A stretch of 64,000 bases of DNA, taken from Chytridium lagenaria (Eukaryota > Chytridiomycota > Chytridiomycetes > Chytridiales > Chytridiaceae). The stretch spans positions 186,001 to 250,000 of the forward strand of contig JAHLKC010000018.1 of assembly GCA_025449115.1 (NCBI GenBank), written 5' to 3'. Below the pieces are notes generated by a model that saw only the letters and a program-made list of their open reading frames with translations, was not told the origin of the DNA and ran no database searches. The position numbers and the translations under genes were made by a program. Position 1 is the stretch's first letter; each line of letters opens with the position of its first letter. Of this stretch, positions 22,569 to 33,446 are shown piece after piece.

Positions 22569-23640
22569 ATGGCCACCACCCTTCCAAGCTCCACCACCTT
22601 CCAACATTTTGAAACATCCATTCATGACGCTCTCACCTAAATCCCAAGACCACATCCGTGGCCGTATTCTCTCCCTCACAACCTCCTCCCTGTTGGGTTT
22701 CGCTCACTTGACTCACGAGGACGCGTCAGGATCACTCGCACCATTAGTCCGCGGCGTTGTGCGCAACACTAGAGTGATCTGGAAATTACGCGTCGTTAGA
22801 GTAGAGCGCGAACGCGCCCACTGGACTTCTAATTCACTCTCTGGACTCATTTGAATTTCCCACTTTGATTTACCTTCCTTGATTGGTTTATTTTCTTTAT
22901 GCCAGTTCAATTATAACTCTACCTGTTTGTGATTGGATATGCCCTTCTAGTCTTTATTCCCTTTGTTCCTGTCAAGGCTCTCTGATTTGTTTATCTTTGT
23001 AGTGGAGAGTTTAACGCGTGAGTGTACGCGTCTCCGATAGGTTTACCTTTGTGTTGTCTTTCCTCTTTACTTGATCGTTTTGTTTGAGTATTTAAAGACT
23101 CGTGTGTTGAGTCAAAACAAATCAAGAACGTTGTTCGAGATAAAGTGCGTTTAACTTTGTTTTTTTAAATTGAGCCCCGTGAACAGCAAGTATTCAACAC
23201 TCCCCACGCTCCCTCGACATCAACGCAAAAACCTCTTCCCCATTCATCATAATCCCTGCTCTCCTCCATCCCTTTTCCGCAACAACCACAACATCCCTCC
23301 ACCCTGGTCGTGTATGCATGATATAAAACACAAACGCCAGTTTTTCATATGTCACATCCCTTACACACATCACAACAGCACTTAGATACGGTTCCCCTGT
23401 CGGAAGAGCGACAACAGTATCCACATCACCTCCACTACATCAATTTAAATCAATCCTCAATTCAATGCGCAGTGGAATGCGTCCGACATTAGTGGCCCAC
23501 ATCATCTCCACCCCATACCTCATCCTAAACGATCCTCTTACTGATCCACCTCAACCTCGATCGCCTTCACCCTCCATCCCCACGACAACCCTTATTCCAA
23601 TTCTAAGACCAAAAGACCTGTATTGTTATTTAGTGTTGCA
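22569..23640 (-). pseudogene. Unknown minus-strand gene fragment split by a solo LTR
   Basis: Removing the solo LTR (22691-23199) and one copy of CTCCC joins an open minus-strand stretch. Before the LTR in sense direction it reads ALPTGEPYLSAVVMCVRDV, with LAFVFYIMHTRPGWRDVVVV and then VFALMSRE. After the LTR it continues EEVVRERIRPRMWSWDLGES and MNGCFKMLEGG. Upstream at 23450-23530 MRYGVEMMWATNVGRIPLR could be an earlier exon. The amino-acid pattern looks like real protein and is not transposon-derived, but I do not recognise the family. Confidence 0.45.
22691..23199 (+). repeat. Solo B-family LTR with target duplication CTCCC
   Basis: This is a 509-bp LTR, TGTTGGGTTTCGC..GTATTCAACA. It is flanked by CTCCC on both sides (22686-22690 and 23200-23204) and no internal sequence remains. 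This is the usual product of LTR-LTR recombination after a full insertion. Confidence 0.93.
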
Positions 23641-24603
23641 ATCTGTGTAATTTGCGCTGCTGCTGCCTTCCTTAGATGTGGTGACGTTCAAAACAGATAA
23701 GAAGGAAACTAAGAAATTATCCCCCTCACGAGAATACTTGTTTTAGCAAAGTATAAATATCACACTTGTGTCTTCTGGTTTGACCTTCAAAATATTGTTC
23801 ACTTGTTCTTATATTGCACGTCCCTCATTAGCTCCAACGTCTAAACAGTCGAATTTTTGACCATTCAAGCCTTGAATCTCTAAAATTATAGAACATCCTT
23901 CATACTTGTCATAAAAGTTGAGACCCTAACACAACTAGACAAGATACATCAAAGCATTTACATATATGTAATTTTTCAGAAAATGATATTCTCTTAAAGC
24001 ACTGTAGCTCGCTTTGATGTATATGGTATAAGAAATTATACTATACTACCAATCAAAAACTAATTAAAATATATACATAAATAGACACACATTTTATATA
24101 TCTTATCATCCATATATCACTCATCAAGCAAAGCCCTCTCTACTGTTACCTTAAATATCCAAAAACGTAAACGCAAACGTAAGCAGAACAAACACGAAGC
24201 ATATAAAAATTTAATTGAAACACTTACCGCAAATAAGAATACCGCCAACCGACGACAACGCGGAGGAACCCCAAGAGGGAGGTATTACGTAACAGGGGGG
24301 TTCTGCAGTCGAGTTTGTCTCTAATTCGTGTTTGCAAAGGCTCTCCTCAAATGCGTATCTCTTAAAAAAAAAAAAAAAGGCAGCTTTGTTTCATTAATAC
24401 AGCTCCTTCTCAGCTTTTCTGACTCTGTAAGGCCTTTGATCCATCAATCAGTGCCCCTCCTTCCTTGCCATTAGGGTGGTGACCAAAGGAGGCCTATAGC
24501 TTGATGTTTTCCGACCAGAAATCCATTGAAAATTCGTGGGGATGTTCTATGGATGTGTCAACGAACACAAAAGCTGTAGCAAAAAAATTGATCTTCACCA
24601 AAG
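23641..24603. other. Intergenic DNA, no gene recognised
   Basis: This stretch is AT-rich and separates the transposon nest from the gene block. It contains an A-run of about 15 bases near 24364. No coding exon, tRNA or repeat family member was recognised. The last 100 bp should hold the promoter of the TAP42 gene. Confidence 0.5.
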
Positions 24604-25721
24604 ATGATGTCGAATGAATTCCAAGAAAGCTCATTGAAGGATAAGTTCCTCAAAACTCAATCTCTGTACCAACGCATTGAGGACTCTGAGCTTCCATCGA
24701 AAGACGCTTCATTCCAGGTGATCATCCCACTTTCTCATCAATGCTAATGGGATATTTAGAGCGATGTTCGGACAGCTATCAAGCATTTCGAGGAATGTAC
24801 ATCGATGGTGCGGTCATTGGCTATCTTTAGTCTTAATGAGACGGTTGAGGATATCAATACCAGCGATTTGAGGTATCCATCGTGCACCATATGTTTTATT
24901 AACTTCATACCAGTTTTTTGTTGATAGACTACTACCTGGCTGAATTGGAACTGAAAGTTATTGACGATTTGCGACAGGAACATTTAAATAAGGCATTGGT
25001 AATACTATCTTTCGGCATTAAGCTAAAATTCCTGAAGCTCCTTTTTGAATCTTTCTTCGAACAACTTCGAATGTATGAGATCCCTGGCTCAGAGGAACCT
25101 AGAATTGTTAAAACCGCTGAAGATATTCGCACTCAAAAAATCATGCGCTTAAAGCAAGAACGAGCATTTCGTTTAAAGGCTGAACACCTCAAAGCTCAGC
25201 TTTTGAAGGGTGAAGACGGTGCGGATGAGGAGATGACAAGGGAACTTTCGTTAGCGCTACTAGGATCAGCGGGATATAAAGCACAGGAGAATATTGAGAT
25301 GACAAAAATGGAGATATCTGTATTGAAAGGGATGAAAGAGTTAAAGGATACAAAGGGAGATTTCGGCGATAGGCTCGACTTTGTGCAAGAATCGAAACCG
25401 AGATTCCAGCCTTTTGTGTTGACGAAAAACCGGGATGATATCAAGAAGGGGTTTTCAGACCGGGTCATAATCTACCGACAATGTCGATAGACGAGTACAT
25501 CGAAGGAGAGATTGCGGCAGGGAATTTCTTGCAAGGAGGGTAAGTTTGGGACATCCATTACGAAATATGTTAAGAATGGCAATAGGACACAACCAGCGAA
25601 ACCGCCCCCAGCAGATGAAGACGAAGCAGCCATTGAGGAAGCTTTGATGAAAGCTAGATTGAATGACGAATTCAAGGACGCAAATCCGAAAGGTTGGGGT
25701 AATCGTAAGAATAAAGGCTAG
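24604..25721 (+). CDS. TAP42: TAP42 / alpha4 (IGBP1) family regulator of PP2A-type phosphatases
   Basis: This protein binds catalytic subunits of PP2A-like phosphatases and links them to TOR signalling (family knowledge). Exons: MMSNEFQESSLKDKFLK.. from 24604; SDVRTAIKHFEEC.. after an intron ending near 24759; then an acceptor at about 24911 restores SFLLIDYYLAELELKV, the conserved TAP42 core. Near 25395 comes PFVLTKNRDDIKKG, then NLPTMSIDEYIEGE, and the end is DANPKGWGNRKNKG, the hallmark WGNR tail. A 44-nt intron (GTAAGT..CAATAG, about 25541-25584) restores frame before the acidic tail. One base seems to be missing in the GGGGTTTT run near 25456. The stop is 1 bp from the stop of the opposite gene. 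Confidence 0.9.
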
Positions 25722-25722
25722 A

Positions 25723-26549
25723 TCACATTCGTCTTTTCTCTTTCTTTTGCGTCCGTCTTTTTTCTTTTTCTTTATCGGCGAGTTGTTTTTCGAGGGCGGC
25801 TTTGTTGCGTAAAACAGTTTGTTCGTGCTCCGATTTCATTTTGGCTCGCCGTTGTTGTTCCACGTCTCGAACTCGTGCTGCGTTGTCGTTTCCACCGACT
25901 TCACAAGATCAGCCAAGTCGGAACACATGGATTTCCTTACTACTAAGCTCAGGTACTGAAGTATCTCCTCTGTAAACGAACTCTGCCTCTCCATCCGCCC
26001 CCTCGACAATCTCGTCCACATCGTATCCGTATTTTGCTAATAATTGATCCCGTTTCCTTCGTTCTTCTTTCGTCAAGACTTTCTTCTTGGGCTCAGATAA
26101 TGTCGTTTCCTTAAGTGCCTCCAATTCAGCTTCTGTTGCATTCATTGGGAGGTGAAAAGGGTTAATTCCGTAAAATAAAAATAACAAAACAACCAATGTT
26201 GGGAGCCTGTGCTGATGGTGCATCTGACAGATCTATAGCTTTCAGCTTCAACAACTCCGCATTCCTCAGCAGCTTTTCCACAAATTCCGTTACGTCTTTA
26301 CTCTTTACACTATTAACCTTTTGACTTCAAATCGCTCACACCGTTGCTTCTTCAAGAAATTCCTAAAGTTGTTATAACCAAAGTCCGTATAAACTTAGGG
26401 CAAACCTTTATGACTTCCAATTTCTCCTCTGTCTCCATAGAATCTTCTGTCAAAAGCTGCGATATGTATTCCGAGTAAGCTTCATCGGTGATGCCCAATT
26501 CGGCCTCCAGTTCCTTTCCAACCTCAAGTGTGTTCATGACAAACGACAA
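25723..26549 (-). CDS. CCDC43-like coiled-coil protein
   Basis: The minus strand has four or five exons. The start is MSFVMNTLEVGKELEAEL (the inner Met at 26537 is also possible). Then come EEKLEVI, a short exon EFLEEATV, DVTEFVEKLLRNAELLKLK, and ATEAELEALKETTLSEPKKK. The conserved box VDEIVEGADGEAEF is followed, after a 42-nt intron (GTAAGG..GTGAAG, about 25905-25946), by GGNDNAARVRDVEQQRRAKM and a basic coiled-coil tail ending RRTQKKEKRRM. The NDNAARV..QQRRAKMK region and Lys/Arg-rich tail fit the CCDC43 family, whose molecular role is poorly known. It converges on TAP42. Confidence 0.75.
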
Positions 26550-26756
26550 TTCTCAACACCTTTTTCTTAACATTTTTTCTTTCGCATCTTTCCTTCAAAA
26601 AGGGCTCCACGCAAGCTTGTAAATCATGAGAGTATATTTCGTTTTGAGCAACAAAAATATAGTAAATATTGTGTGTTTTACTTGAATCAAGATGGAGGAA
26701 CGAAAATATATATAAAAAAAAAACAAAAATATCGGGATGGAAACAACCCAAAAACC

Positions 26757-27636
26757 TCAAAACCACTTCGCCCACGCAATAACCAGCAGTAGCACAACCA
26801 CTAATATTATAATAATAGTAAAACCTGAAGCTATCAATATAGCCAATATACTAAAACATACCTTGACTGTTTGCTCTTGATCGACTTGAGACCTGGTTCA
26901 ACCGTCTACTCGAATCTCCAAGTCTTGCTGTTGTTTCGTCGACGGCGGCCTCAGTTTCTTCCAGAAGATCAACGTGAAGTTCGAGTTCTTCCCCAATTCG
27001 CATTCCAATTGCTTTTTGACGTTGAATAGATTCGCTTAAAATATCTAAATGGATGTCTTGTTCTGAAACAGAAGTGAAGTAAGCATTGACCAATAACGAA
27101 TCAAAGATACCATCAATCATCCTGTTTTGGAGTTGAAGCAATTCGCCAGAATCCAATTGACTGCTTGACGCTTCTACCGATGTCCATTTGTTAGGTCTCG
27201 GGCGGCTAGCTTGTTAACTACAGTAAAAACAGTCTCTCTTACTTTATAGGTATGCTTGCGGATTCGGGTTTATACATATACTCGAGTCTATTCTGATTCT
27301 TACTCAAATCCAGGATGGCAAGTTCCCACTTTCGGAGTTCATCTGATGGGCTAAAATCATCAAAGGCCGTTTGCTAGAAAAAAGTACATGGATCCCGTTT
27401 GCTCTGATTTCTCAAGGGTAGATTCTAATGAGGCAATTCCGGACTTGAGACGGTCCATGTTTGTGTTTATGGATGAGGTGTATTCGTCTAGCGAAAGACC
27501 AGCTTTCTCTGCTTGCTTACAATCTAAAATCAGGGTTGCTAGCTCGTCCGCGAGGAGACGGAGGGAAGTAACATCTTGTTGCCTGTAGTTCTTAGTGACG
27601 AAGTACGGCGCTTTTTACGAACCATGTGGATACCAT
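26757..27636 (-). CDS. Syntaxin-8-like Qc-SNARE
   Basis: This is a membrane-fusion SNARE of the endosomal/trans-Golgi type. A start at 27636 (MVST) joined through a 41-nt intron gives WQQDVTSLRLLADELATLIL, an N-terminal helical region. A middle exon follows (DELRKWELAILDLSKNQNRL). The SNARE motif is RMID-EQDIHLDILSESIQRQ (a 48-nt intron lies between the two halves), then GMRIGEELELHVDLLEE. A 31-nt intron restores a C-terminal membrane anchor GFTIIIILVVVLLLVIAWAKWF before the stop at 26757. The Q-layer residue is Q in the helix, as in Q-SNAREs. The exon borders around 27180-27380 are uncertain. It lies 68 bp downstream of CFAP210 on the same strand. Confidence 0.82.
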
Positions 27637-27704
27637 TGCGGAGGGTCAAGCCAAATGTGTACTCAATTTTCTCACTTTATTACATATATAGTTGTGGGGC
27701 AGGT

Positions 27705-29481
27705 TCAAATGGGAGCAAAACCGAGTCGAAGATGAGTGTTCACTACAGGGGGTGGAGGTCGAGGTTTTTTAGGCTGTTCGGGAGCCATTGATACGTAACG
27801 TTGTAATCTGTGGTCGTCTTGGGCCCATTCCTCCGAGCAAGAGACCGCATGTATGAGAGAAGATCCTCGTCCTGAAAAAATGATTAACGCAATTCCAACA
27901 AGAGCTTCCTACTTCTTGGTCGACACGATAAACATCCACCCTATCTTCCTCCAAACGTGTTTCTTTTTCTTTCTTTTTGTTTCTTTGGATGCGTTCCTGG
28001 GTTTTGTGTTGACAAATTATATGGATATCAGGCATACCATTTGTTCCCGATGATGGTCCTGAAGAGCTTTTCCATCACGAAGAGCATTTAATTTCTTCTC
28101 TCGCTGTTCTTAATAGTCGCTTCTTGAATTGCTTATACATCTCCAATTCCTCTTTGCAAGTGCTCGGCTTTCCATTTGCCGAATATCACTTTGCCGGAGC
28201 TTTTATAATTTTAAACCAAGTCTAAGGATAATAAACTTACATATTCCTGGAAATAATCACGTAGCTCTTGCTGTTGCACTTTTTTCCTTGATGATCGCTC
28301 TGCCTCCTCTTCTTCTCTTGTAACGCCTTCTTCTCTATAGCCAGCTTCATTGCTGTTCAATTCTTGCGTCTGCATCGGTATTAAGCTTTGCTTGTACTTC
28401 TCCAAGTTGTTCGCGAAGTCGAATAGAATCACTGAATGCCCAGTTACAAACCCACATTTTCACAAAAACGCCTACTTGAACCACTTTTTTCAACCTCTTT
28501 CTTCATTTCATTCTGTCTCGACTTTCTTGCAATCCAAGCCTCAATCCGTTTCTTTTCTTCCTGCTGCAGCAATTTGGAAGAACTTTCGCGGGTTTTGATT
28601 TCACTCTTCATTTGCATAAGCTCGTCGCGGAGTGATCGGCAATTTAGCTTTCGAGTCTGTTCCTCCTTCTTCAGGCTCTCTCGGTACTCTTGATCTAACC
28701 AGCAAGTTCCTTTCCTTCCAGACTTTCGAGCTAATTGTTTTAGCGTGCAAAAATCGAAAGGAGATGCTTCTTACATATTTTTCCTCTTTTGCCCTTTGCA
28801 GTTTTTCTTGAATTTGTCGTTGCTGTTCTTGGGCCAACGACATCTGCTTTCGTCGCATTTCAAGGTGATATCTGGCGTCATCTTCGAGCTGCAAAACGAA
28901 CTGAGGAAGTAATTAGGTGGAGAGACGTAAGCCTTTCTTGCCTTTGAATTGTTTTCCATGCTTTTACTAGATTCCGCCGCTAGTTCGCGGCTCTGTCTCT
29001 GTTGCTTGACATCAAGCTGCATGTCACGTTCCTACCAACAATCAAAATCCATTGAGTCTAAAAAATCCCACCTTCAACACCTGATACAGAAGTACACGGC
29101 TGTGGAAAGCCCTCACAGAATCCTGATTGTTGTATTGCAGTCGCTTAGCACGGTCAATGGCTTGCCGCCTCCTCTCAGCCTCCTCCCTCGCATACTGAAT
29201 GTCGGCTTGAATCCTTTCCTCCTCCTCTGCAGCCATCCTCTCCTTCCTAGCTTCAAGCTTTTTCCGCCGCTGACCCGATATTGTGTTATCCCAGTTCTTG
29301 ACCCTTGCTTTTGAGAGCCTGAATCGTTCATCTCGCTGGTATGAAATGTAAAATGTCAAAACACGTTTGAGGTGAGGACAGATCTCACGTCTTCCTTAAT
29401 CATAGTCCTAACTTTCTCCTCCATCCCTGCCCCATCGATCTGCTGTGTGAGCCTTTTGAGGTCCACTGCGCTCACTATCAT
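27705..29481 (-). CDS. CFAP210 / CCDC173 homologue, flagellar doublet microtubule protein
   Basis: This is a trichoplein-like coiled-coil protein, found in other organisms as a microtubule inner protein of motile axonemes. Exon 1 is MIVSAVDLKRLTQQID to MIKED. After an intron of about 54 nt comes FRLSKARVKNWDNTISGQRR, the family signature (LSKARVxNWxNT), then KKLEARKERMAAEEEERIQA, ERRRQAIDRAK, and FHSRVLLYQVLK. Further exons are ERDMQLDVKQQRQSR, LEDDARYHLEMRRKQMS and SLRDELMQMKSE. Near the end, DEDLLSYMRSLARR shifts by one base into CSEEWAQDDHRLQRYVS. The tail is APEQPKKPRPPPP to FAPI, with a stop at 27705. The middle part (28100-28450) has two competing frames. It is almost wholly helical and charged. 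It implies that the organism makes a motile flagellum. Confidence 0.85.
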
Positions 29482-29728
29482 CTCTATCTATTATTCAATC
29501 TATCACGTTCCTTCAGGGTAGTTTTTGAGTTGAAGATGAGGCGTTTGTCAAATCTTTTTGAATCCGAACTTGTCAAGGTTGGAGTTTGTTACACAAGCAA
29601 GTATTGACGGTCAACTATATATATATAATTAAATACTAGAAATTGATAATGAATAAAAAACTATACGGGCTAATAACAAAGGTCTTTATTATAACAACAG
29701 GAGCTTTTTATATTTAGACATAGAAAAC

Positions 29729-30452
29729 TTATTTGCTCTTCTTGACCTTCGCGCTCTTAGCGTCACCACCTGTATACGCAGAGTATTTGTAGGCCATCCA
29801 CAAGAATGAGGAAACTGCAGCAGAGTAATGATGCAGAGAAAGAAGAGAGAGTATCAGGAAAATGTATGCAATAAGATTATTAGGAAATTGTAATGGAAAG
29901 AAAAAGAACGAAAAACGAGGAATGAGAGAGTTGAATCAAAGGAGAAAACGGCGCAGATAAATAACCGTGAGCCACACTAATAACACTAAAAGAATGATTT
30001 AAGAAGTTAACCTGAGATGAAGAATGTGGGCCACACGCCAGGTGAGGTGATTGGCGCTGTTTCGTAGTAGAACACCTCAGAGGAGAAACTGGCCGCCGCG
30101 ATAACGTAGGTCCACATGCACGCCTGGTAAAGACTTCATAGTTTATTAGATACATTAAAACAAAGCTTGCGTATCTCCTTTACTTACGCAGCATTATCCA
30201 GGTTGTAGGCGGTGTAGATTCGAACAATGCCAGAGGTGGTAGTCCAGGTCCCCATCATTCTCGCCATCAAGCTTGTCGCTAAACCAGATTCAGCGATCAA
30301 CTCAAATTCAATCACAAATACCTTCATCAGGCTTTAAAGCATAGATACGGTGTGTCAACCGCATTTGAGGTACAAAGCATTGCACTCCATTGTAAAGCGC
30401 AAGCAGGCCTACGACAGCGAGGTACTTTGGGAAAACGCCTTTTGGTAACATG
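29729..30452 (-). CDS. ERG28: ERG28, ergosterol biosynthesis scaffold protein
   Basis: This small ER membrane protein tethers the C-4 demethylation enzymes of sterol synthesis. The start is MLPKGVFPKYLAVVGLLALY at 30452, then NGVQCFVPQMRLTHRIY. An intron follows, then TSLMARMMGTWTTTSGIVRI (a core ERG28 motif, LMARMFGTWT type), YTAYNLDNA, an exon MWTYVIAAASFSSEVFYYET, and a last exon SSFLWMAYKYSAYTGG with a Lys-rich tail SAKVKKSK. Several hydrophobic helices fit the four-helix family fold. Only 53 bp separate its start codon from that of CYB5D1 on the other strand. Confidence 0.92.
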
Positions 30453-30505
30453 TTTTTGAGTTGGCCTGTGTAACGTATTGCTGACAAGGAACAATTGTAG
30501 TTTGA
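30453..30505. promoter_or_regulatory. Very short divergent promoter between ERG28 and CYB5D1
   Basis: Only 53 bp separate the two start codons. No TATA box is evident. The promoter elements and 5' leaders of the two genes must overlap each other or the first exons. A shared bidirectional promoter is the simplest reading, but it is not shown by sequence alone. Confidence 0.55.
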
Positions 30506-31384
30506 ATGGATCGACCTTCTTCATCATCAAGGACGAGGGTCACCCCTGATCTCAACAGATACTATACGAGGGCTGAGGTCGAGCAACACAATGCGCCAAA
30601 CGATCTGTGGTTATCGTGGTTGGGGATGGTGTATGATTTGACCGTGTTGGCGGAGGAGAGAAAGGGTACGATATAGAGTAGAGTTGTCAGATATAACTGT
30701 GAATTAGGCGACCCTTTGCTTGCACCCATCTTGAAAAATGCTGGAAAAGACATTTCCCACTGGTTTGAAAAGAGGACAGGAGATGTACGTGGAATAAGCT
30801 TCAGAATATTGATCGGCTAAAATTGTATTTTTAGTTAAAACAACATATTAACCCTCTTACGGGAGCTGTAACTCCGTATACACCAGAAGGCCGATTTACT
30901 CACGTTCCTCCACCGCTTCCACGAGCCGATTGGGCAGTAACGGAAACCGCAACTCCGTGGTGGCTGGATAGAGAATACTGCATTGGAAAGCTGAGTCAAC
31001 GCACAAGAAAAATAAGGATTATCAATACTTTAACAAAAGACGAGCACATCATAGAGGTAGATTATTGACAAAAAGCCTTACTTTAAAACTAACTCTTTAA
31101 AGGTGTCTGCGGAGGAAAAGCTTTCAGCTATTCAGGAGCGTTACATGGCTTACAACTCTCACGCCAAAGGGTACATGTGGAAAAGATTAGGAGCGCTATT
31201 GGATATGAATGCTACTTTGGAGCAGAATGGAATACGTGATGAGGGATTCATATGGAGCGTTTGGGGATGGATGAAGAGCAGTACCTCCCCGCAATACATC
31301 TTTACTTCAGGTATAAAACAGTTAACACTATAAATGCTTCTAACGCTCTATTTTCCACAAAGCGACGACTTGACTGTTGCTTAA
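30506..31384 (+). CDS. CYB5D1: CYB5D1, ciliary cytochrome b5 domain protein
   Basis: This is a cytochrome b5-like protein associated with motile cilia in animals and algae. Exons in order: [20 protein letters not shown] with [39 protein letters not shown] (with the heme-region His in the DISHWF motif); [20 protein letters not shown], then [33 protein letters not shown] and [13 protein letters not shown]; then [20 protein letters not shown] with [20 protein letters not shown]. One missing base near 31247 would restore [20 protein letters not shown]. The last exon gives DDLTVA, matching the YF.DDLT end of the family. CLUAP1 follows 104 bp downstream on the same strand. Confidence 0.92.
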
Positions 31385-31488
31385 ATAAATTCTTGCGCCT
31401 TTAAAAGCTTGCGTGTTGCCCATCAGTTAGTTCAGTGTAATAAACAAAAACAAAATATTTTGAGTGACAATTTGGCGACAACGCAACC

Positions 31489-33241
31489 ATGTCCTTCCGA
31501 GAAATGAGAAGTGAAGCTGTTAAAGCAACATCCATCTCTAACATCATACAAAGGCTTTACTGAGAAGATGCGTGCCCTTAGATACCCCAAGTTAATATCT
31601 ATGGACAGCTTCAGGACACCAAACTTTGAGCTTGTGGCAGATATCTTACACTGGCTTGTCAAAAAGCAAGTGACTTCCATCTCCCTCAACCCGAATGATC
31701 TAACCGATATACAAAAACCCCAGATACGACCCTAATATTGACATATCCGATGATGTCAGCACCGAACAGGATAGAGTTATCTTCATCAAATCCATAGCCA
31801 TGTTTTTGGTAAGTTGAGTCACTGTCAATTTCAAACCTTTACCCATCTATCAGGCTCCGAAAGCCCACATCCGTCTCAACACCAAAAAACTCTACATGGC
31901 CGACGGATACTCTGTCAAAGAACTCCTCAAACTCGCCACAGTTCTTTACGACGCAACAGTCCAGCACGTAAACAACGAAGATGTAAGCTTGTCTCCACCC
32001 AATCCAACGACGTTGATATTTTAAAAGGACTCCATCGGTCTCGCTCCACTCGACATCTCTAGCAAAATACCGCAACTCAAGATCTGCCGCTCTCTCGCAT
32101 CAGATCTCACCGACCAAGGCTCCAAACTCCACGATTCATTGGGCAAAGAGTTGAATATAAGGGATATTCGAAACGCAGTTATATCCAGGCCTTTTGAATT
32201 AAAGGCGATGGAAATGGCGGTGAACGAGGCAATTACGACGCTGTCGGATCAGATCTCGGAGATGAAGTCTGGGTTGGAAAACCTTGCATCAGATGAAACG
32301 AACCTTATGGCGAAAATTGAGAAAAGACGGTTGGAGTTTGAGAGGGCAGAGAAACGGCTAAAGAGTTTGCAAGGAGTTCGGTGAGTTGGCTATGCTTTAT
32401 TCTTATTTTTTGGTCTGTGCTAACTTAAGAAAGTCCTGCATATATGGATGACTACGAAAAAATTGAAATAGAGCTTGTGCGGCTCTACGAAATTTATATG
32501 GAAAAGTTCCGAAATCTAACCTACTTGGAACAACAACTTGACGAACATAACAAACTCGAGCAGGATAAATTTGAGGTACGCGATTCCGCGCTTCTACCTC
32601 TAAATTCTCTAAAATATTATAAAGGAAACCGAAGTCTTACTGAAACGCATGCAAACACGTCTTCGCGAAGAAGAAATGCGATTACTCAGAGGTGACAAAG
32701 AAATTCAAGGTTCCGTTAAAACTTCTGGTGCGCCATTCTCCAGCGCGAGTAGACCTAAACGGCCACATGGTATTTAATCTTTATGCCATGTTTTTCTGAA
32801 AATTGAAAGCAGCTGGCAGAAGACAAGCTCTAGGCGCTGGACAAGATGATACTGATTCTGAAAGCGTTGAAACGGATGTAAGAGATGTGATCTGTGAAAG
32901 TTTATTAATTAAGGCTCAGGATGGACGCTGTGTCGCTGGGGAGCGGTCTCTCCGATGGAGATGATCTTGTCACAGGGGAGGATGTGAGACAAGCTGAATC
33001 AATCAGAGGCGCTGGGGGAAGCAGGCTTGGAGGTCCTAAAGCGTTGACTGGAAAGACGAGGATTGATCAGGAAGCTTCCGACGATGACCTTGAGATCGGA
33101 GATGACGATGATGGGAATGAAGACGAACTATCGAATGGGGAGGATGACGATATTGAAAATGGGGAAGGAGGTATTGACAGTGATAATGACAATGATTTTT
33201 TGAATGTAATGGTGATGATATGTATCAATTGGAATAAATAA
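31489..33241 (+). CDS. CLUAP1: CLUAP1 / IFT38 (qilin), IFT-B complex subunit
   Basis: This IFT-B subunit is needed for intraflagellar transport. Exon 1 is only MSFREMR. After an intron comes [20 protein letters not shown] with [17 protein letters not shown], the calponin-homology-like N-terminal domain. Then come [40 protein letters not shown] with [14 protein letters not shown], and [20 protein letters not shown]. The central coiled coil has [52 protein letters not shown] and [10 protein letters not shown]. The tail is acidic ([17 protein letters not shown]), as in CLUAP1. One frame change near 32915 precedes the tail. At least six introns of 40-70 nt are visible. The exact C-terminus after 33200 is uncertain, because a GTAATG donor there may lead to another short exon. 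Confidence 0.92.
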
Positions 33242-33446
33242 TATTCAAAACGGCATTAAAGATAATGATGTAGGAGAAAGTAAGGAGATTTGATAGACAT
33301 CGTATAAACAATGGAACGAGTGAGGATCTTAGGAAGAATTGACGGCCAGGACTATTTATACTCAAATATAGGTGCGAATGATAAGTGAAGAATTTGAATG
33401 AAACGTTTCATCAACAACCGGCGGTGTTTAAAAATAAAGAAGGGTT

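Noticed and set aside
27769..28035. ATG at 27788 (MAPEQPKK) as start of the SNARE gene
   Set aside because: This Met is read in frame with CSEEWAQDDHRLQRYVS as the CFAP210 C-terminus. The SNARE gene starts better at 27636 with a 41-nt intron.
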